From: Plantibacter sp. ME-Dv--P-122b
GTDB taxonomy: Bacteria > Actinomycetota > Actinomycetes > Actinomycetales > Microbacteriaceae
DNA length: 64,000 nt
Reading direction: 5' to 3'
Assembly: GCF_030209375.1 (NCBI RefSeq)
Contig: NZ_JARVSC010000002.1
Coordinates: 186,001 to 250,000, forward strand
Shown: positions 16,304 through 24,622 of the stretch, one piece after another
Layout: each line of letters starts with the position of its first letter
How positions within the stretch are numbered: the first letter of the stretch is position 1
Position numbers and translations under genes: made by a program
Notes under the pieces: generated by a model
The model's database searches: none
What the model was told of the DNA's origin: nothing
What the model saw: the letters and a program-made list of their open reading frames with translations, nothing else

Positions 16304-16345
16304 ACTCTCCACCGTCCGACCTGGAGCGGGCGGGCCGAACGTCCT
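16304..16345 (-). promoter_or_regulatory. DevR-like box and -10 of the adh operon
   Basis: The minus-strand box is AGGAC-GTTC-GGCCC (16345-16332) with GAGAGT (16309-16304) 23 bases on. The predicted start near 16297 gives a leader of about 39 bases with GGAGGAG before the ATG. It marks the right edge of the stress island. Confidence 0.7.
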
Positions 16346-16452
16346 GCCGCCGTCAGCGTCCGATGCTCGACGTGGTCCCATTGCGCATGCCGCGCACCTG
16401 GAACGGTTGCTCGGGCCGGATGCTTCTCGTCAGAGCGGCGACGAAACGCGAA

Positions 16453-16887
16453 TCACCCGTTCACCTTCACGGTGACGACTGCTGCGCCGCTCGCTCTCAC
16501 CTCCAGCACGGTGTGGCCGGCGGCGCGCGCATCGGCAGCGCTCGGGTACGACAGCTGAGCCTGGTAGATCGGATCGGGGAACCCGTAGCGACGGAGTTTC
16601 TCGACGCGGACGTCCTCGGCGAGTGGAATGTGCATCGTGGTGCGCACCTGCTCCCGCAGCTCCTGCTGGCAGACCGAAGCCACGCCTGCGTAGCCGCAGA
16701 CGGACACGTCGCCCTCGAGATGTGAGCTGTAGCTGCCCTGAAACGACCCCAGCATGGCGACGACGAGGACGATGAAGCCGACGAGGCAGCCAAGGGTTGC
16801 CCCGAGCGTTCCCAGCACCTGACGCACGGTCCGTGGTTTGCGAGACCATCCGTCGTCTGATTCCGCGAGAAGATCTTCGATCGTCAT
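16453..16887 (-). CDS. Small single-pass membrane protein, function unknown
   Basis: The 144-residue protein has one strong transmembrane segment at about residues 27-50 (LGATLGCLVGFIVLVVAML), a short charged cytoplasmic N-terminus and an extracytoplasmic tail with two cysteines (VCGYAGVASVC) that could form a disulfide. I do not recognise a family. AGGGGTG lies about nine bases before the ATG at 16887. No DevR-like box is found upstream, so it probably lies outside the stress regulon. Confidence 0.65.
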   Translation of the reverse strand: MTIEDLLAESDDGWSRKPRTVRQVLGTLGATLGCLVGFIVLVVAMLGSFQGSYSSHLEGDVSVCGYAGVASVCQQELREQVRTTMHIPLAEDVRVEKLRRYGFPDPIYQAQLSYPSAADARAAGHTVLEVRASGAAVVTVKVNG

Positions 16888-17021
16888 GCGCCCACACCCC
16901 TGCGTTGCATGACGGAAGGCTAGCGGTAGCCGCTCCCGGCCTGGCTGCGGTCGGCGAACCTCGCTGGCACGAGTGGGACGGCATCGCCGTGCCGACCCTC
17001 GTGGTCTAAGCAGACGGAGGG

Positions 17022-17168
17022 ATGTTCTCAGAGGATCAGAAGGCGGCATTCGTGGGGCGGGGCAGGCGCGCCCGTCGCGTCGATCTCAGTGGCGCATCGC
17101 ATGATGCGCACCTTGATGCGCATGAGCAGTGGGTCGAGGCGCTCCGTACGTTCATCGATGCCCAATGA
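17022..17168 (+). CDS. Possible 48-residue small protein
   Basis: In the 346-bp gap between two membrane protein genes there is a 48-residue frame from the ATG at 17022 to a TGA at 17166-17168. The product is charged, with a basic centre (RGRRARRVD) and an acidic amphipathic C-terminus ending VEALRTFIDAQ. GGAGG lies almost against the ATG, which is too close for a normal ribosome site, so the start or the gene may be wrong. It could also be a decayed remnant. The rest of the gap shows nothing beyond the promoter of the next gene. Confidence 0.3.
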   Translation: MFSEDQKAAFVGRGRRARRVDLSGASHDAHLDAHEQWVEALRTFIDAQ

Positions 17169-17221
17169 GATGACACGCACCGCATCAGGCCGGGCACATC
17201 TCACCGGCCACGCCGTCGGCG

Positions 17222-17227
17222 TAAGGT
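17222..17227 (+). promoter_or_regulatory. -10 element of a leaderless gene
   Basis: TAAGGT lies at -12 to -7 relative to the ATG at 17234, and no Shine-Dalgarno precedes that ATG. This is the same geometry as the leaderless stress promoters, but without a DevR-like box upstream. Confidence 0.45.
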
Positions 17228-17233
17228 CGTCGC

Positions 17234-17932
17234 ATGCCCGTCGAGCCATCTCCGCAGTCTGACCAGAGGCGCGCGCTCTCGAACTCCGCAGCCGCGTCAT
17301 CCACGGCGGCAGCCTGGAACGCCTTCCTGCTCCGGGCCGAGGCGAGAGCGTGGATCAGTGCCGCCGAGCAGGGGCGGCGAGAGCCTGAGGTCGGCGCCGT
17401 CGCGGTAGAGGTCCTGCTCCGGGAGTACGGTCGCCCGGCCCGTCAGGTGCTCGGGCTGATCTCGTCCGTTGCACTCGTCGCGGCCGGCGCCCTGTCAGTT
17501 GCGACCGTGACCGTCTTCGGTCCGTATTGGGCGGGGGAGAGCGGCGCGTTCTTCGGCTCTTCGGTCCTCGTCGGTTTCGCTGTCGCTCTGACGAGCGCCG
17601 TCTTCCTCTTCCTGCTGCAGGCCTCCGAGAGCCGGATCGTCCGCGCCATCTCGGTGTGGTCCGGTGCGACATCGGAAATCGGAGGGTCGCCGGAGCCACA
17701 AATGGCAAGTGCGCCGGCCGTGGACCGGTGGGAGGCGGTGGCGACGCGCACCCTCTTCCTGGCGGTTTCGGGCGCGGGGGTCGCCGCAACCGTGTTCGCG
17801 ATGGTCCGGCTGTCGTCCGCCGAAGCCGGGGCGTTCGTGCTGCCCTTCCTCGTCGCTGCGATCTTGCAACTGGTCATCTGGCTCGGGGTCTGCTCCGGGG
17901 TCGTCCGCATGCTGCGATCCTCGCGGGTCTGA
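17234..17932 (+). CDS. Four-helix membrane protein, function unknown
   Basis: The 232-residue protein has four hydrophobic segments, at roughly residues 73-95, 105-127, 173-192 and 200-222 (for example VLGLISSVALVAAGALSVATV and FVLPFLVAAILQLVIWLGV). They fall in two pairs separated by a soluble loop of about 45 residues. The N-terminal 60 residues are polar and cytoplasmic. No catalytic motif or family is recognised. The start fits a leaderless message (TAAGGT at -12 to -7). Confidence 0.7.
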   Translation: MPVEPSPQSDQRRALSNSAAASSTAAAWNAFLLRAEARAWISAAEQGRREPEVGAVAVEVLLREYGRPARQVLGLISSVALVAAGALSVATVTVFGPYWAGESGAFFGSSVLVGFAVALTSAVFLFLLQASESRIVRAISVWSGATSEIGGSPEPQMASAPAVDRWEAVATRTLFLAVSGAGVAATVFAMVRLSSAEAGAFVLPFLVAAILQLVIWLGVCSGVVRMLRSSRV

Positions 17933-17998
17933 CACGCGCGGCGGTCGTCTCTGTCGCGGTGCTCAGCTGACACGGTCGGAATCGAGCACGGGGCGAAC

Positions 17999-18943
17999 CT
18001 ACTGCTCGTGCACGATCCGAACGCGCGTGACCGAGAAACCGGCTCGTTCGAACGCGCCGCGCATCGGGGTGTTCGCGGCGTCCGTGGTGCCGACGATCCG
18101 GTCCTGGTCGGACCCATGGTGCACGTGCACCATCTCCGCCAAGAGGTCGTGCACGTACCCGCGTCCGCGGTGTTCGGGGAGCACGCCCAGGTAACTGATG
18201 CTCGCGTCGTACGCCGTCCTCGTCGGGATGATGAATCCCACGGTCGTCCCGTCGAGGAACTCTGCGACCCGCCAGGCGTCCCGTTCACCGGGGAGCGATC
18301 GGTAGAACGCCAGGTCGTCGTCCGCGAGCGCCTCGAGCCCTTCGCGCGCGGCCATGTCCTGCGTGTGCGCATCGAGGGTGCCGGTCGCGACCAGGGCGAA
18401 CAGCGCATGGAACGCGTCGTCTCGGGCTTCGACGAAACGGAGGCGCTGCGTTCGTCCCGGCACGGGATCGGAGCTGGACCTCGCGAAGCTGACCCGCTCC
18501 GTCGTGCGCGAGAACCCGCCCGCGCGTGCAGCCTCGTGGCGCCACCGCACCGCCTCCGCGCTCGCAGCGTCATCTGCCCAGGCAGGGGAGACGTCGACGT
18601 TGAACTCCAGTGCGGGTCCCGCGCCGAAGGCGTCCAGTCCAGCGCGGATGAGCGCAGCACCGACGCGTTCCGGCTCCGCGACCTCGACCGTGGTGGTGAG
18701 GCAGTCGAGTGTGGCGGGCCGGTTCGCATCCGCCTTGCCCCACCAGAGTGCTCGTGCCACCGGGCGACCGTGCTGCTCGGCGATCCACGACCATTCCCGC
18801 CGATAGTTCCGACTCGCGAGTTCGGCGGTCAGCCGCTCCGGATCGACCCAGGCGACGGGTTCGTCGCAGCTCCACGCTTGCAGGAGGGGGACGTCGTCCA
18901 GGCTGGCTCGGCGGATGGTGAAGTCGTCGCGGGTGTCGGTCAT
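17999..18943 (-). CDS. GNAT-family N-acetyltransferase
   Basis: The 314-residue protein appears to hold two GNAT-like halves. The C-terminal half has the acetyl-CoA motif A, SYLGVLPEHRGRGYVHDLLAEM, followed by NTPMRGAFERAGFSVTRV, the usual beta-7 region. The N-terminal half (TIRRASLDDVPLLQAW...) is typical of GNAT starts but has no clear R/Q-x-x-G-x-G loop. It is probably a cytoplasmic acetyltransferase of unknown substrate. The ATG at 18943 is chosen because the IRRA strand begins soon after it; the ribosome site is weak, and a longer start at 19006 is possible. Confidence 0.8.
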   Translation of the reverse strand: MTDTRDDFTIRRASLDDVPLLQAWSCDEPVAWVDPERLTAELASRNYRREWSWIAEQHGRPVARALWWGKADANRPATLDCLTTTVEVAEPERVGAALIRAGLDAFGAGPALEFNVDVSPAWADDAASAEAVRWRHEAARAGGFSRTTERVSFARSSSDPVPGRTQRLRFVEARDDAFHALFALVATGTLDAHTQDMAAREGLEALADDDLAFYRSLPGERDAWRVAEFLDGTTVGFIIPTRTAYDASISYLGVLPEHRGRGYVHDLLAEMVHVHHGSDQDRIVGTTDAANTPMRGAFERAGFSVTRVRIVHEQ

Positions 18944-19040
18944 CGGTTCCAGCTTGGACAGGCGCGACTCGTTTGTCCAGGTTCGGCCTGAACACCTGAG
19001 CGGCATCGCGGGCGGCGGAACGCATGCGAGATGCGCCGGC

Positions 19041-19802
19041 TCAATCGATGGTGTGGCCGCCGTTGACGGTGATCCGTTGCCCGGTGATGAAGCCGGTCCG
19101 GTCCGAGGCGAGGAAGGCGACGGTCTCAGCGATGTCGTCGATGGTGCCCATCCGCCCCATCGGTACCTCGGCCAGGTAGGCGGCGATCTCCTGCGGCGAG
19201 GTATCGGCGTGGCGCTCGACGGGGATCCACCCGGGGGCGACGAGGTTCACGGTGATCCCGGACGGTCCGAGTTCCCGAGCCCACGAGCGGGTCAGGCCGA
19301 GCTGCGCCCCCTTCGCCGCGACGTAGGCGGACATCCCCGGCAGTGCACGTTCGAACATGTCGGATCCGATCTGGATGATCCGGCCGAATCGTTGCTCGCG
19401 CATGTGGGGGACGGCCGCCCGCACCAGCAGTGTCGGGCTCTTCACGAAGAAGTCCAACTGGGCGAGGTGGTCGTCCCAGTCGAGGTCGTCGATCGCCACC
19501 GTCGGTTGCGGCCCGGTGGCGTTGGCGACCAGGACCGCGATCGGACCCGCGGTTCCCGTGATGCGCTCGACGAGCGAGGACACGGCTTCCTCGTCCGTCA
19601 CGTCCGCACTGAACGCGTCGGCGGCACCGCCGTCCTGGCGGATGGACTCGACGACCTCCGCAGCCTGGTCCGCTCCGGAGCGGTAGTTCACGGCGACGAA
19701 GTACCCCTCGGCCCCGAGTCGCCGGGCGATCCCCGCGCCGAGGCCTCTGGATGCGCCGGTCACCAGAGCGACCCGTTGTCCTGCGAACGCGAGTGACGTC
19801 AT
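19041..19802 (-). CDS. Short-chain dehydrogenase/reductase (FabG-like)
   Basis: The 253-residue classical SDR has the nucleotide motif TGASRGLG (15-22), the structural Asn in VANATG, catalytic Ser in QIGSDM and Tyr/Lys in SAYVAAK. It ends in GFITGQRITVNGGHTID, typical of FabG-like reductases. Cofactor preference is uncertain, though the Arg after the second strand (NYRSGA) suggests NADPH. AGAGGAA five bases before the ATG at 19802 sets the start. It lies between a GNAT and a LysR gene on the same strand with gaps of about 100 bases, so an operon is not evident. Confidence 0.88.
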   Translation of the reverse strand: MTSLAFAGQRVALVTGASRGLGAGIARRLGAEGYFVAVNYRSGADQAAEVVESIRQDGGAADAFSADVTDEEAVSSLVERITGTAGPIAVLVANATGPQPTVAIDDLDWDDHLAQLDFFVKSPTLLVRAAVPHMREQRFGRIIQIGSDMFERALPGMSAYVAAKGAQLGLTRSWARELGPSGITVNLVAPGWIPVERHADTSPQEIAAYLAEVPMGRMGTIDDIAETVAFLASDRTGFITGQRITVNGGHTID

Positions 19803-19908
19803 ACCGTTCCTCTGCTGATGGTCGGAGCTGTCGACCGGGTTCCCGGCCTCGCCGAGCATGGCATTCCCGAGGATACCCGTCGCGTCCAGGCTGTCTTCGA
19901 GCTGACGT

Positions 19909-20814
19909 TCACCCGAGCTGTGCGGCCGCGTCACGGAGACAGGCGATGAACGCGTCGTGGACCGGGCTGTCGTCCGTCCGTTCCTGACGAGCGGCCAGCA
20001 AGCGTGTCGTCGGCGACCCGGCGAGCGGCACGACGACGATCGACGGCGGCACCAGCTGCCGCACCGACTCGGGCAGGATCGTCGTACCGACGCCGGCCGC
20101 GACGAATCCGAGGGCGGTCTCCTGATGGACGACCTCCTCGACCACCTGGGTCCGACTCGACGTGCCGAGGACCGCCGCGACGCGGTCCACGAATCCCGGC
20201 ATGAGTGCCCGCGGGTAGGAGATCATCGGGACGTCCATGAGTTCCTCCGCGGCGACCTCTGGTCGCCCGGCCAACGGGTGACCGACCGGGAGGCACGCCA
20301 CGAGACGCTCCTCGAAGACGACCTCGGTCGTGAGCGCGGGGGAGCTGTCGGATGGCGTCTGCGGGACCTCGTCACGGACGATCCCGACGTCGAGCGTGCC
20401 GTCGCGGAGCCGGTCGAACTGCTCTCCTGAGGTCAACGGCACGAGGCGCAGCGTCACCCCGGGGCGGCTCGCCCGGAACAGCTGCACCACGCCGGGCAGG
20501 ACCGTGTAGTTGGCCGAACTCACGAACCCCGCGGTGAGCTCCCCGGCGAGACCGTCGACGAAGTCGCGCATCTCACCCCGGACCGTGTCGAGCTCCTCGA
20601 CGATGTGTCGTGCCCGCGCCTGGAGATGTCGTCCAGCGGGGGTCAGCGCCACCCGCCTCGTCGAACGGTCGAACAGCGCGGTGCCGACCTCCTGCTCGAG
20701 CCGTGCGACCTGGACGCTCAGCGGTGGCTGCGACATGTGCAGCCGTCGGGCGGCGCGACCGAAGTGGAGCTCCTCGGCGACGGCGAGGAAGTAGCGCAGC
20801 TGGCGGAGCTCCAT
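19909..20814 (-). CDS. LysR-family transcriptional regulator
   Basis: The 301-residue protein has the LysR winged helix at residues 1-60 (MELRQLRYFLAVAEELHFGRAARRLHMSQPPLSVQVARLEQEVG) and a periplasmic-binding-like effector domain from about residue 90. It is divergent from the OCD/Amt/flavoenzyme operon, so it probably controls that operon. The ATG at 20814 is directly preceded by a perfect 15-bp palindrome. The effector is unknown; an amine, amino acid or degradation product is likely from the neighbours. Confidence 0.92.
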   Translation of the reverse strand: MELRQLRYFLAVAEELHFGRAARRLHMSQPPLSVQVARLEQEVGTALFDRSTRRVALTPAGRHLQARARHIVEELDTVRGEMRDFVDGLAGELTAGFVSSANYTVLPGVVQLFRASRPGVTLRLVPLTSGEQFDRLRDGTLDVGIVRDEVPQTPSDSSPALTTEVVFEERLVACLPVGHPLAGRPEVAAEELMDVPMISYPRALMPGFVDRVAAVLGTSSRTQVVEEVVHQETALGFVAAGVGTTILPESVRQLVPPSIVVVPLAGSPTTRLLAARQERTDDSPVHDAFIACLRDAAAQLG

Positions 20815-20824
20815 CCCATCGACG

Positions 20825-20839
20825 ATACGACCGTCGTAT
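20825..20839. promoter_or_regulatory. Perfect palindrome, probable LysR operator
   Basis: ATACGAC-C-GTCGTAT is a perfect 7-1-7 inverted repeat that contains the LysR T-N11-A signature (T20826 to A20838). It lies 11 bases upstream of the LysR start and about 125 bases from the divergent GTG at 20964, where an autoregulatory site would be expected. Confidence 0.65.
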
Positions 20840-20963
20840 TACCGCGCTGTTTCGTCCAGATTGCGAGCGAAACGCTCTCAATCGAGGTTCGAATCGGTAT
20901 TTGACCAGGGGGATCGCGACCGTGTTCGCTGAGGACCACACACCCCGACCAGGAGGACCACCC

Positions 20964-22118
20964 GTGACCGCAGACGCTTCCCCGACCACCCGGATCGACA
21001 TGCTCTACCTGAGCGAACCGGAGGTCATCGCCGCCGGCATGAAGGACATGGCCCACTGCATGGAGGTCATGGAGGAGGTGTTGGTGCTCGTCGCGAAGGG
21101 TGACTACCGGATGGCCGGCCCGACCGCCAACTCGCACGGAGCACCGATCGGGTTCCCCGCCACCTCACCGTTCCCCGGTATGCCGCTCGACGCCGCCGAC
21201 CGTCGGTTCATGGCGATGCCCGCCTACCTCGGCGGACGCTTCGACACCGCCGGCGTCAAGTGGTACGGCTCGAACGTCGACAACCGCGAGCGGGGCCTGC
21301 CGCGGTCCATCCACCTCATCGTGCTCAACGACAAGGACACCGGCGCGCCCTACGCGATCATGTCCGGCAACCTCGAGAGTGCCTACCGCACCGCTGCCGT
21401 GCCGGGCGCCGCCGCGAAGCTCCTGGCACCGGTGGACGCGAAGTCGCTCGGCATCATCGGGCCCGGCGCCATGAACAAGAGCGCGTTGCACGCCATGACC
21501 ACCGCCCGTCCCTCGCTCGACACCATCCGCATCCACGGGCGCCGACGGTCGACGTCCGAGGCGTTCGCCGACTACGTCCGCGCGCACTACCCGCAGTTCA
21601 CGACGATCGAGATCGCCGAGACGGTCGAGGCCGCCGTGCGCGACTCGGACATCGTCTCCGAAGCAGTCACCGGACTGGTCGGCTCGGAGAACTACCCGTT
21701 CATCGACGGCGACTGGATCAAGCCCGGCGCGTTCCTCAGCCTGCCCGCCAATCTGCGCATGGACAAGGAGTACACCCTCTCCGGCAAGGCGCGCCTCATC
21801 GCAGACGCGAAGAAGATCTACGAGGCGTGGGCCGAGGAGTACCCTGCGCCGTCGCACGAGACCGCGTTCGGGATGATCGGCCTCTACTGGCAGGACCTCA
21901 TCGGGACCGGCGAGCTCGACGAGTCCCGCGTGGTCAACATCGGAGACGTCTTCGACGGGAACGCCGTCGGGCGCGAGTTCCCCGAGCAGCCGGTGCTCTT
22001 CAGCGTCGGCGGGATGGGCGTCGAGGACGTCGCGTGGGCGAAGACGATCTACGAGAACGCCGTCGAGCAGGGGATCGGCACGAAGCTCAACCTCTGGGAA
22101 GCCCCAGACCTGGCCTGA
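20964..22118 (+). CDS. Ornithine cyclodeaminase/mu-crystallin family protein (tyramine oxidase subunit B type)
   Basis: The 384-residue protein has the OCD family blocks SGNLESAYRTAAVPGAAAK and a nucleotide-binding turn LGIIGPGAMNKSAL. The third glycine of the usual G-x-G-x-x-G is replaced by Asn. The closest name I can give is the tyramine oxidase subunit B-type OCD homologue; a direct cyclodeaminase role is uncertain. The GTG at 20964 is preferred because AGGAGG lies seven bases upstream; a GTG near 20922 is possible. It is the first gene of a set divergent from LysR with Amt, a flavoenzyme and an amidohydrolase, which suggests catabolism of a nitrogen compound. Confidence 0.8.
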   Translation: MTADASPTTRIDMLYLSEPEVIAAGMKDMAHCMEVMEEVLVLVAKGDYRMAGPTANSHGAPIGFPATSPFPGMPLDAADRRFMAMPAYLGGRFDTAGVKWYGSNVDNRERGLPRSIHLIVLNDKDTGAPYAIMSGNLESAYRTAAVPGAAAKLLAPVDAKSLGIIGPGAMNKSALHAMTTARPSLDTIRIHGRRRSTSEAFADYVRAHYPQFTTIEIAETVEAAVRDSDIVSEAVTGLVGSENYPFIDGDWIKPGAFLSLPANLRMDKEYTLSGKARLIADAKKIYEAWAEEYPAPSHETAFGMIGLYWQDLIGTGELDESRVVNIGDVFDGNAVGREFPEQPVLFSVGGMGVEDVAWAKTIYENAVEQGIGTKLNLWEAPDLA

Positions 22119-22211
22119 CCGCCGACCGGCACCGAGCACCGACACCTGTTCCACCCGAACCCGACGCTGTGGCCGCCCGGCCGCTGTGCACCTCGAACGA
22201 TGGAGTGATTT

Positions 22212-23471
22212 GTGGACGCTGGAAACGTCGCCTGGATCCTGACGAGCTCGGCGCTCGTCGCCCTCATGATCCCGGCCCTGGCTCTGTTCTACGGCGGGAT
22301 GGTCTCGTCCCGCCGCATCCTCAACATGATGATCATGTGTTTCGGCGGGGCCAGCCTCGTCGCGCTGCTCTGGGTGGCCTTCGGGTACTCGCTCGTCTTC
22401 GGCGACTCCGTCGGCGGGCTCGGACTCATCGGGAACCCGTTCGAGTTCGTGGGGCTCGACCAGGCACTCGTCGACGACCCCGACGCCGGCATCCCGCTCG
22501 CGCTCTTCGCCGCGTTCCAACTGCTGTTCGCCGGGGTGACGACGGCGCTCGTCGCCGGTGCAGCCGCCGGTCGTATGAAGTACGGCGCGTGGTTGTTGTT
22601 CGCCGGGCTCTGGGCGACGCTCGTGTACTTCCCGGTCGCGCACTGGGTGTTCGCCTTCTCGAACGACACGGCGACCGGTGGATGGATCGCGAACACCCTC
22701 GGTGCCGTCGACTTCGCCGGCGGGACGGCCGTGCACATGAACGCCGGCGTCGCGGCGCTCGCACTGGCCCTGGTGCTCGGCAAGAGCAAGGACTGGGGCG
22801 GCAAGCTCCGTCCGCACAACCGCCCGCTCGTCCTCGTCGGCGCCGGGTTGCTCTGGATCGGCTGGTACGGCTTCAACGCCGGCTCGGCGCTGGCAGCCGG
22901 CAATGCGGCGAGCGTCGTGTTCCTCAACACCACCGTCGCCGCCTGCGCCGGGCTCATCGGCTGGTCCATCGTCGACCGGCTCCGCCACGGAGCGGTCACG
23001 AGCCTCGGCAGCGCATCGGGGATCATCGCCGCCCTCGTGGCGATCACCCCCGCCTGCGGTGCCGTCTCGCCCATCGGTGCCATCATCATCGGGGCCATCG
23101 CGGGCGTCGTCTGCTGCCTCGCCATCGAGTGGAAGTTCCGGCTCGGGTTCGACGACTCCCTCGACGTCGTCGGGGTCCACCTCGTCGGCGGCATCATCGG
23201 GACGCTCCTCATCGGGGTGTTCGCGACGGATGCGGCTCCGAACGGACGCTCCGGTCTGCTGTACGGCGGTGGATTCGAACTCCTCGGCGTGCAGACGATC
23301 GCGACCGTCGCGGTCCTCGTGTACTCGTTCATCGTCACCTGGGTGATCGCGAAGCTGATCCAGATCACCATCGGTCTGCGGATCCCCGAGGAGCACGAGG
23401 TCGCCGGGATCGACGAGCACGCCCACGCCGAGCGCGCCTACGAGGACGAAGACCTGGAAGCACGCGCATGA
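22212..23471 (+). CDS. amt: Ammonium transporter Amt
   Basis: The 419-residue Amt/MEP channel has about eleven transmembrane helices. It keeps the two pore histidines in GGTAVHMNAGV and DVVGVHLVGGIIG and the conserved ALFYGGM near residue 25. It conducts ammonium across the membrane. A GTG start at 22212 has GGAG seven bases upstream. Its stop overlaps the start of the flavoenzyme (ATGA). No glnK lies next to it, so this Amt seems dedicated to the catabolic set rather than to general nitrogen control. Confidence 0.95.
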   Translation: MDAGNVAWILTSSALVALMIPALALFYGGMVSSRRILNMMIMCFGGASLVALLWVAFGYSLVFGDSVGGLGLIGNPFEFVGLDQALVDDPDAGIPLALFAAFQLLFAGVTTALVAGAAAGRMKYGAWLLFAGLWATLVYFPVAHWVFAFSNDTATGGWIANTLGAVDFAGGTAVHMNAGVAALALALVLGKSKDWGGKLRPHNRPLVLVGAGLLWIGWYGFNAGSALAAGNAASVVFLNTTVAACAGLIGWSIVDRLRHGAVTSLGSASGIIAALVAITPACGAVSPIGAIIIGAIAGVVCCLAIEWKFRLGFDDSLDVVGVHLVGGIIGTLLIGVFATDAAPNGRSGLLYGGGFELLGVQTIATVAVLVYSFIVTWVIAKLIQITIGLRIPEEHEVAGIDEHAHAERAYEDEDLEARA

Positions 23472-24622
23472 CGAGCGTCATCGTCATCGGAGCCGGGCTT
23501 GCCGGTGCTGCGGCGGCCTGGCGTCTGGCCCAGGCCGGGCACGACGTCACCGTCCTCGAGCGGAGCCGCCCGGCCAATGAGTGGGGATCGTCCCACGGAT
23601 CGGCCCGGATCTTCCGCTACGCCTACCCGGAGGCGTCCTACACCCGTCTCGTCCTCGCGGCGGCATCAGGGTGGGACGAGCTCGGACTGGAGCATGGGCG
23701 TCCACTGATCACGCAGACGGGGGCGCTCGACTTCGGGACGACCCGTCGCCCGGAGCACCTCGCTTCAGTGCTGGCCGAGCACGGCATCGATCACGAGCTG
23801 CTGTCGCGAGACGAAGCCAGAGCCCGTTGGGACATCGGCTTCGACACGCCCACCCTGTGGCATCCGGGAGCCGGCGTGATCGACGCGGAGCAGGCGGTGA
23901 TGGCGATGCTCGAATCCGCCGTCCGCGTCGGGGCCACAGTTCTGAACAATTGGCCGGTCGAGCGGGTCGAGCGGACCGCCACCGGGTACCGGGTGCTCGG
24001 GTATGAGGGGAGGGCGTTCGATGCGGAGCAGGTGGTGGTCGCAGCCGGGGGCTGGCTTCCGGACCTCCTCGGCGACCTCGCGCTGCCGGGAAGGTTCCTC
24101 GACGCGTTCCCGGCCCTCGAGGTCCGTCAGGAGCAGGCGTACCACTTCCCGTATCGGGACCGGATCGGCGTCGATGCGAAAGACCCGGCGCGATCCGATT
24201 CAGTGTGGCCCACCTTCATCCACAAGTCCGAGCGGATGCAGGTCTACGGGCTCCCCGGAGGGCGAGACGCCGACTGGCGTGGTCAGAAGGTCGCCGAGTA
24301 CAACGGCGGCAGGCGCATCCCCTCGGCCGCCGATCATGACGGCGTCGTCGACGACGCCAACCGCCGACGGGTCGTCGCCTACGTCCGCGAGTTCCTCCCG
24401 AGCCTCGTCCCGGAACCGTATGCCGAGACGACCTGCCTGTTCACGAACACCCCGACGGAGGATTTCGTCATCGACCGGGTCGACGGGATCACGGTCCTGG
24501 CGCCCTGCTCCGGTCACGGTGCCAAGTTCGCCCCGCTCATCGGCGACTACGCCCTCGCGCTGATCGAGGGGCGAGACGCGGTGCCAGCGATGTTCCGTCC
24601 GAGCCTGGCAGCCGTCCGGTGA
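23468..24622 (+). CDS. FAD-dependent amine oxidase (MSOX/SoxA-like, DAO family)
   Basis: The 384-residue DAO-family protein has the dinucleotide motif VIVIGAGLAGAAAAWRLA at 4-21, then SSHGSARIFRYAY at 41-53, typical of monomeric sarcosine and N-methyltryptophan oxidases. C323 (TTCLFTNTPTEDFVID) aligns with the cysteine that holds FAD covalently in that group. It should oxidise an N-alkyl or secondary amine to an imine, giving hydrogen peroxide. The start overlaps amt by ATGA and the stop overlaps the amidohydrolase by GTGA, so all three are coupled. Confidence 0.87.
   Translation: MTSVIVIGAGLAGAAAAWRLAQAGHDVTVLERSRPANEWGSSHGSARIFRYAYPEASYTRLVLAAASGWDELGLEHGRPLITQTGALDFGTTRRPEHLASVLAEHGIDHELLSRDEARARWDIGFDTPTLWHPGAGVIDAEQAVMAMLESAVRVGATVLNNWPVERVERTATGYRVLGYEGRAFDAEQVVVAAGGWLPDLLGDLALPGRFLDAFPALEVRQEQAYHFPYRDRIGVDAKDPARSDSVWPTFIHKSERMQVYGLPGGRDADWRGQKVAEYNGGRRIPSAADHDGVVDDANRRRVVAYVREFLPSLVPEPYAETTCLFTNTPTEDFVIDRVDGITVLAPCSGHGAKFAPLIGDYALALIEGRDAVPAMFRPSLAAVR

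Noticed and set aside
17028-17300. 90-codon minus-strand frame in the gap before the four-helix membrane protein
   Set aside because: It overlaps the start of the better-supported plus-strand gene, has no ribosome site and a composition like a shadow frame.
20865-20877. GAGCG-AAA-CGCTC small hairpin before the OCD gene
   Set aside because: The stem is only five pairs with no T-tract or paired motif; it is too short to claim as a terminator or riboswitch.
21165-23426. 753-codon open frame on the minus strand
   Set aside because: It lies opposite the OCD and Amt genes. Its product is Asp/Glu/Arg/Gly-rich without any domain, the typical shadow of GC-rich coding DNA.
21260-23467. Upstream extension of the flavoenzyme frame
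   Set aside because: It is a shadow of OCD and amt. The FAD motif begins right after the ATG at 23468.
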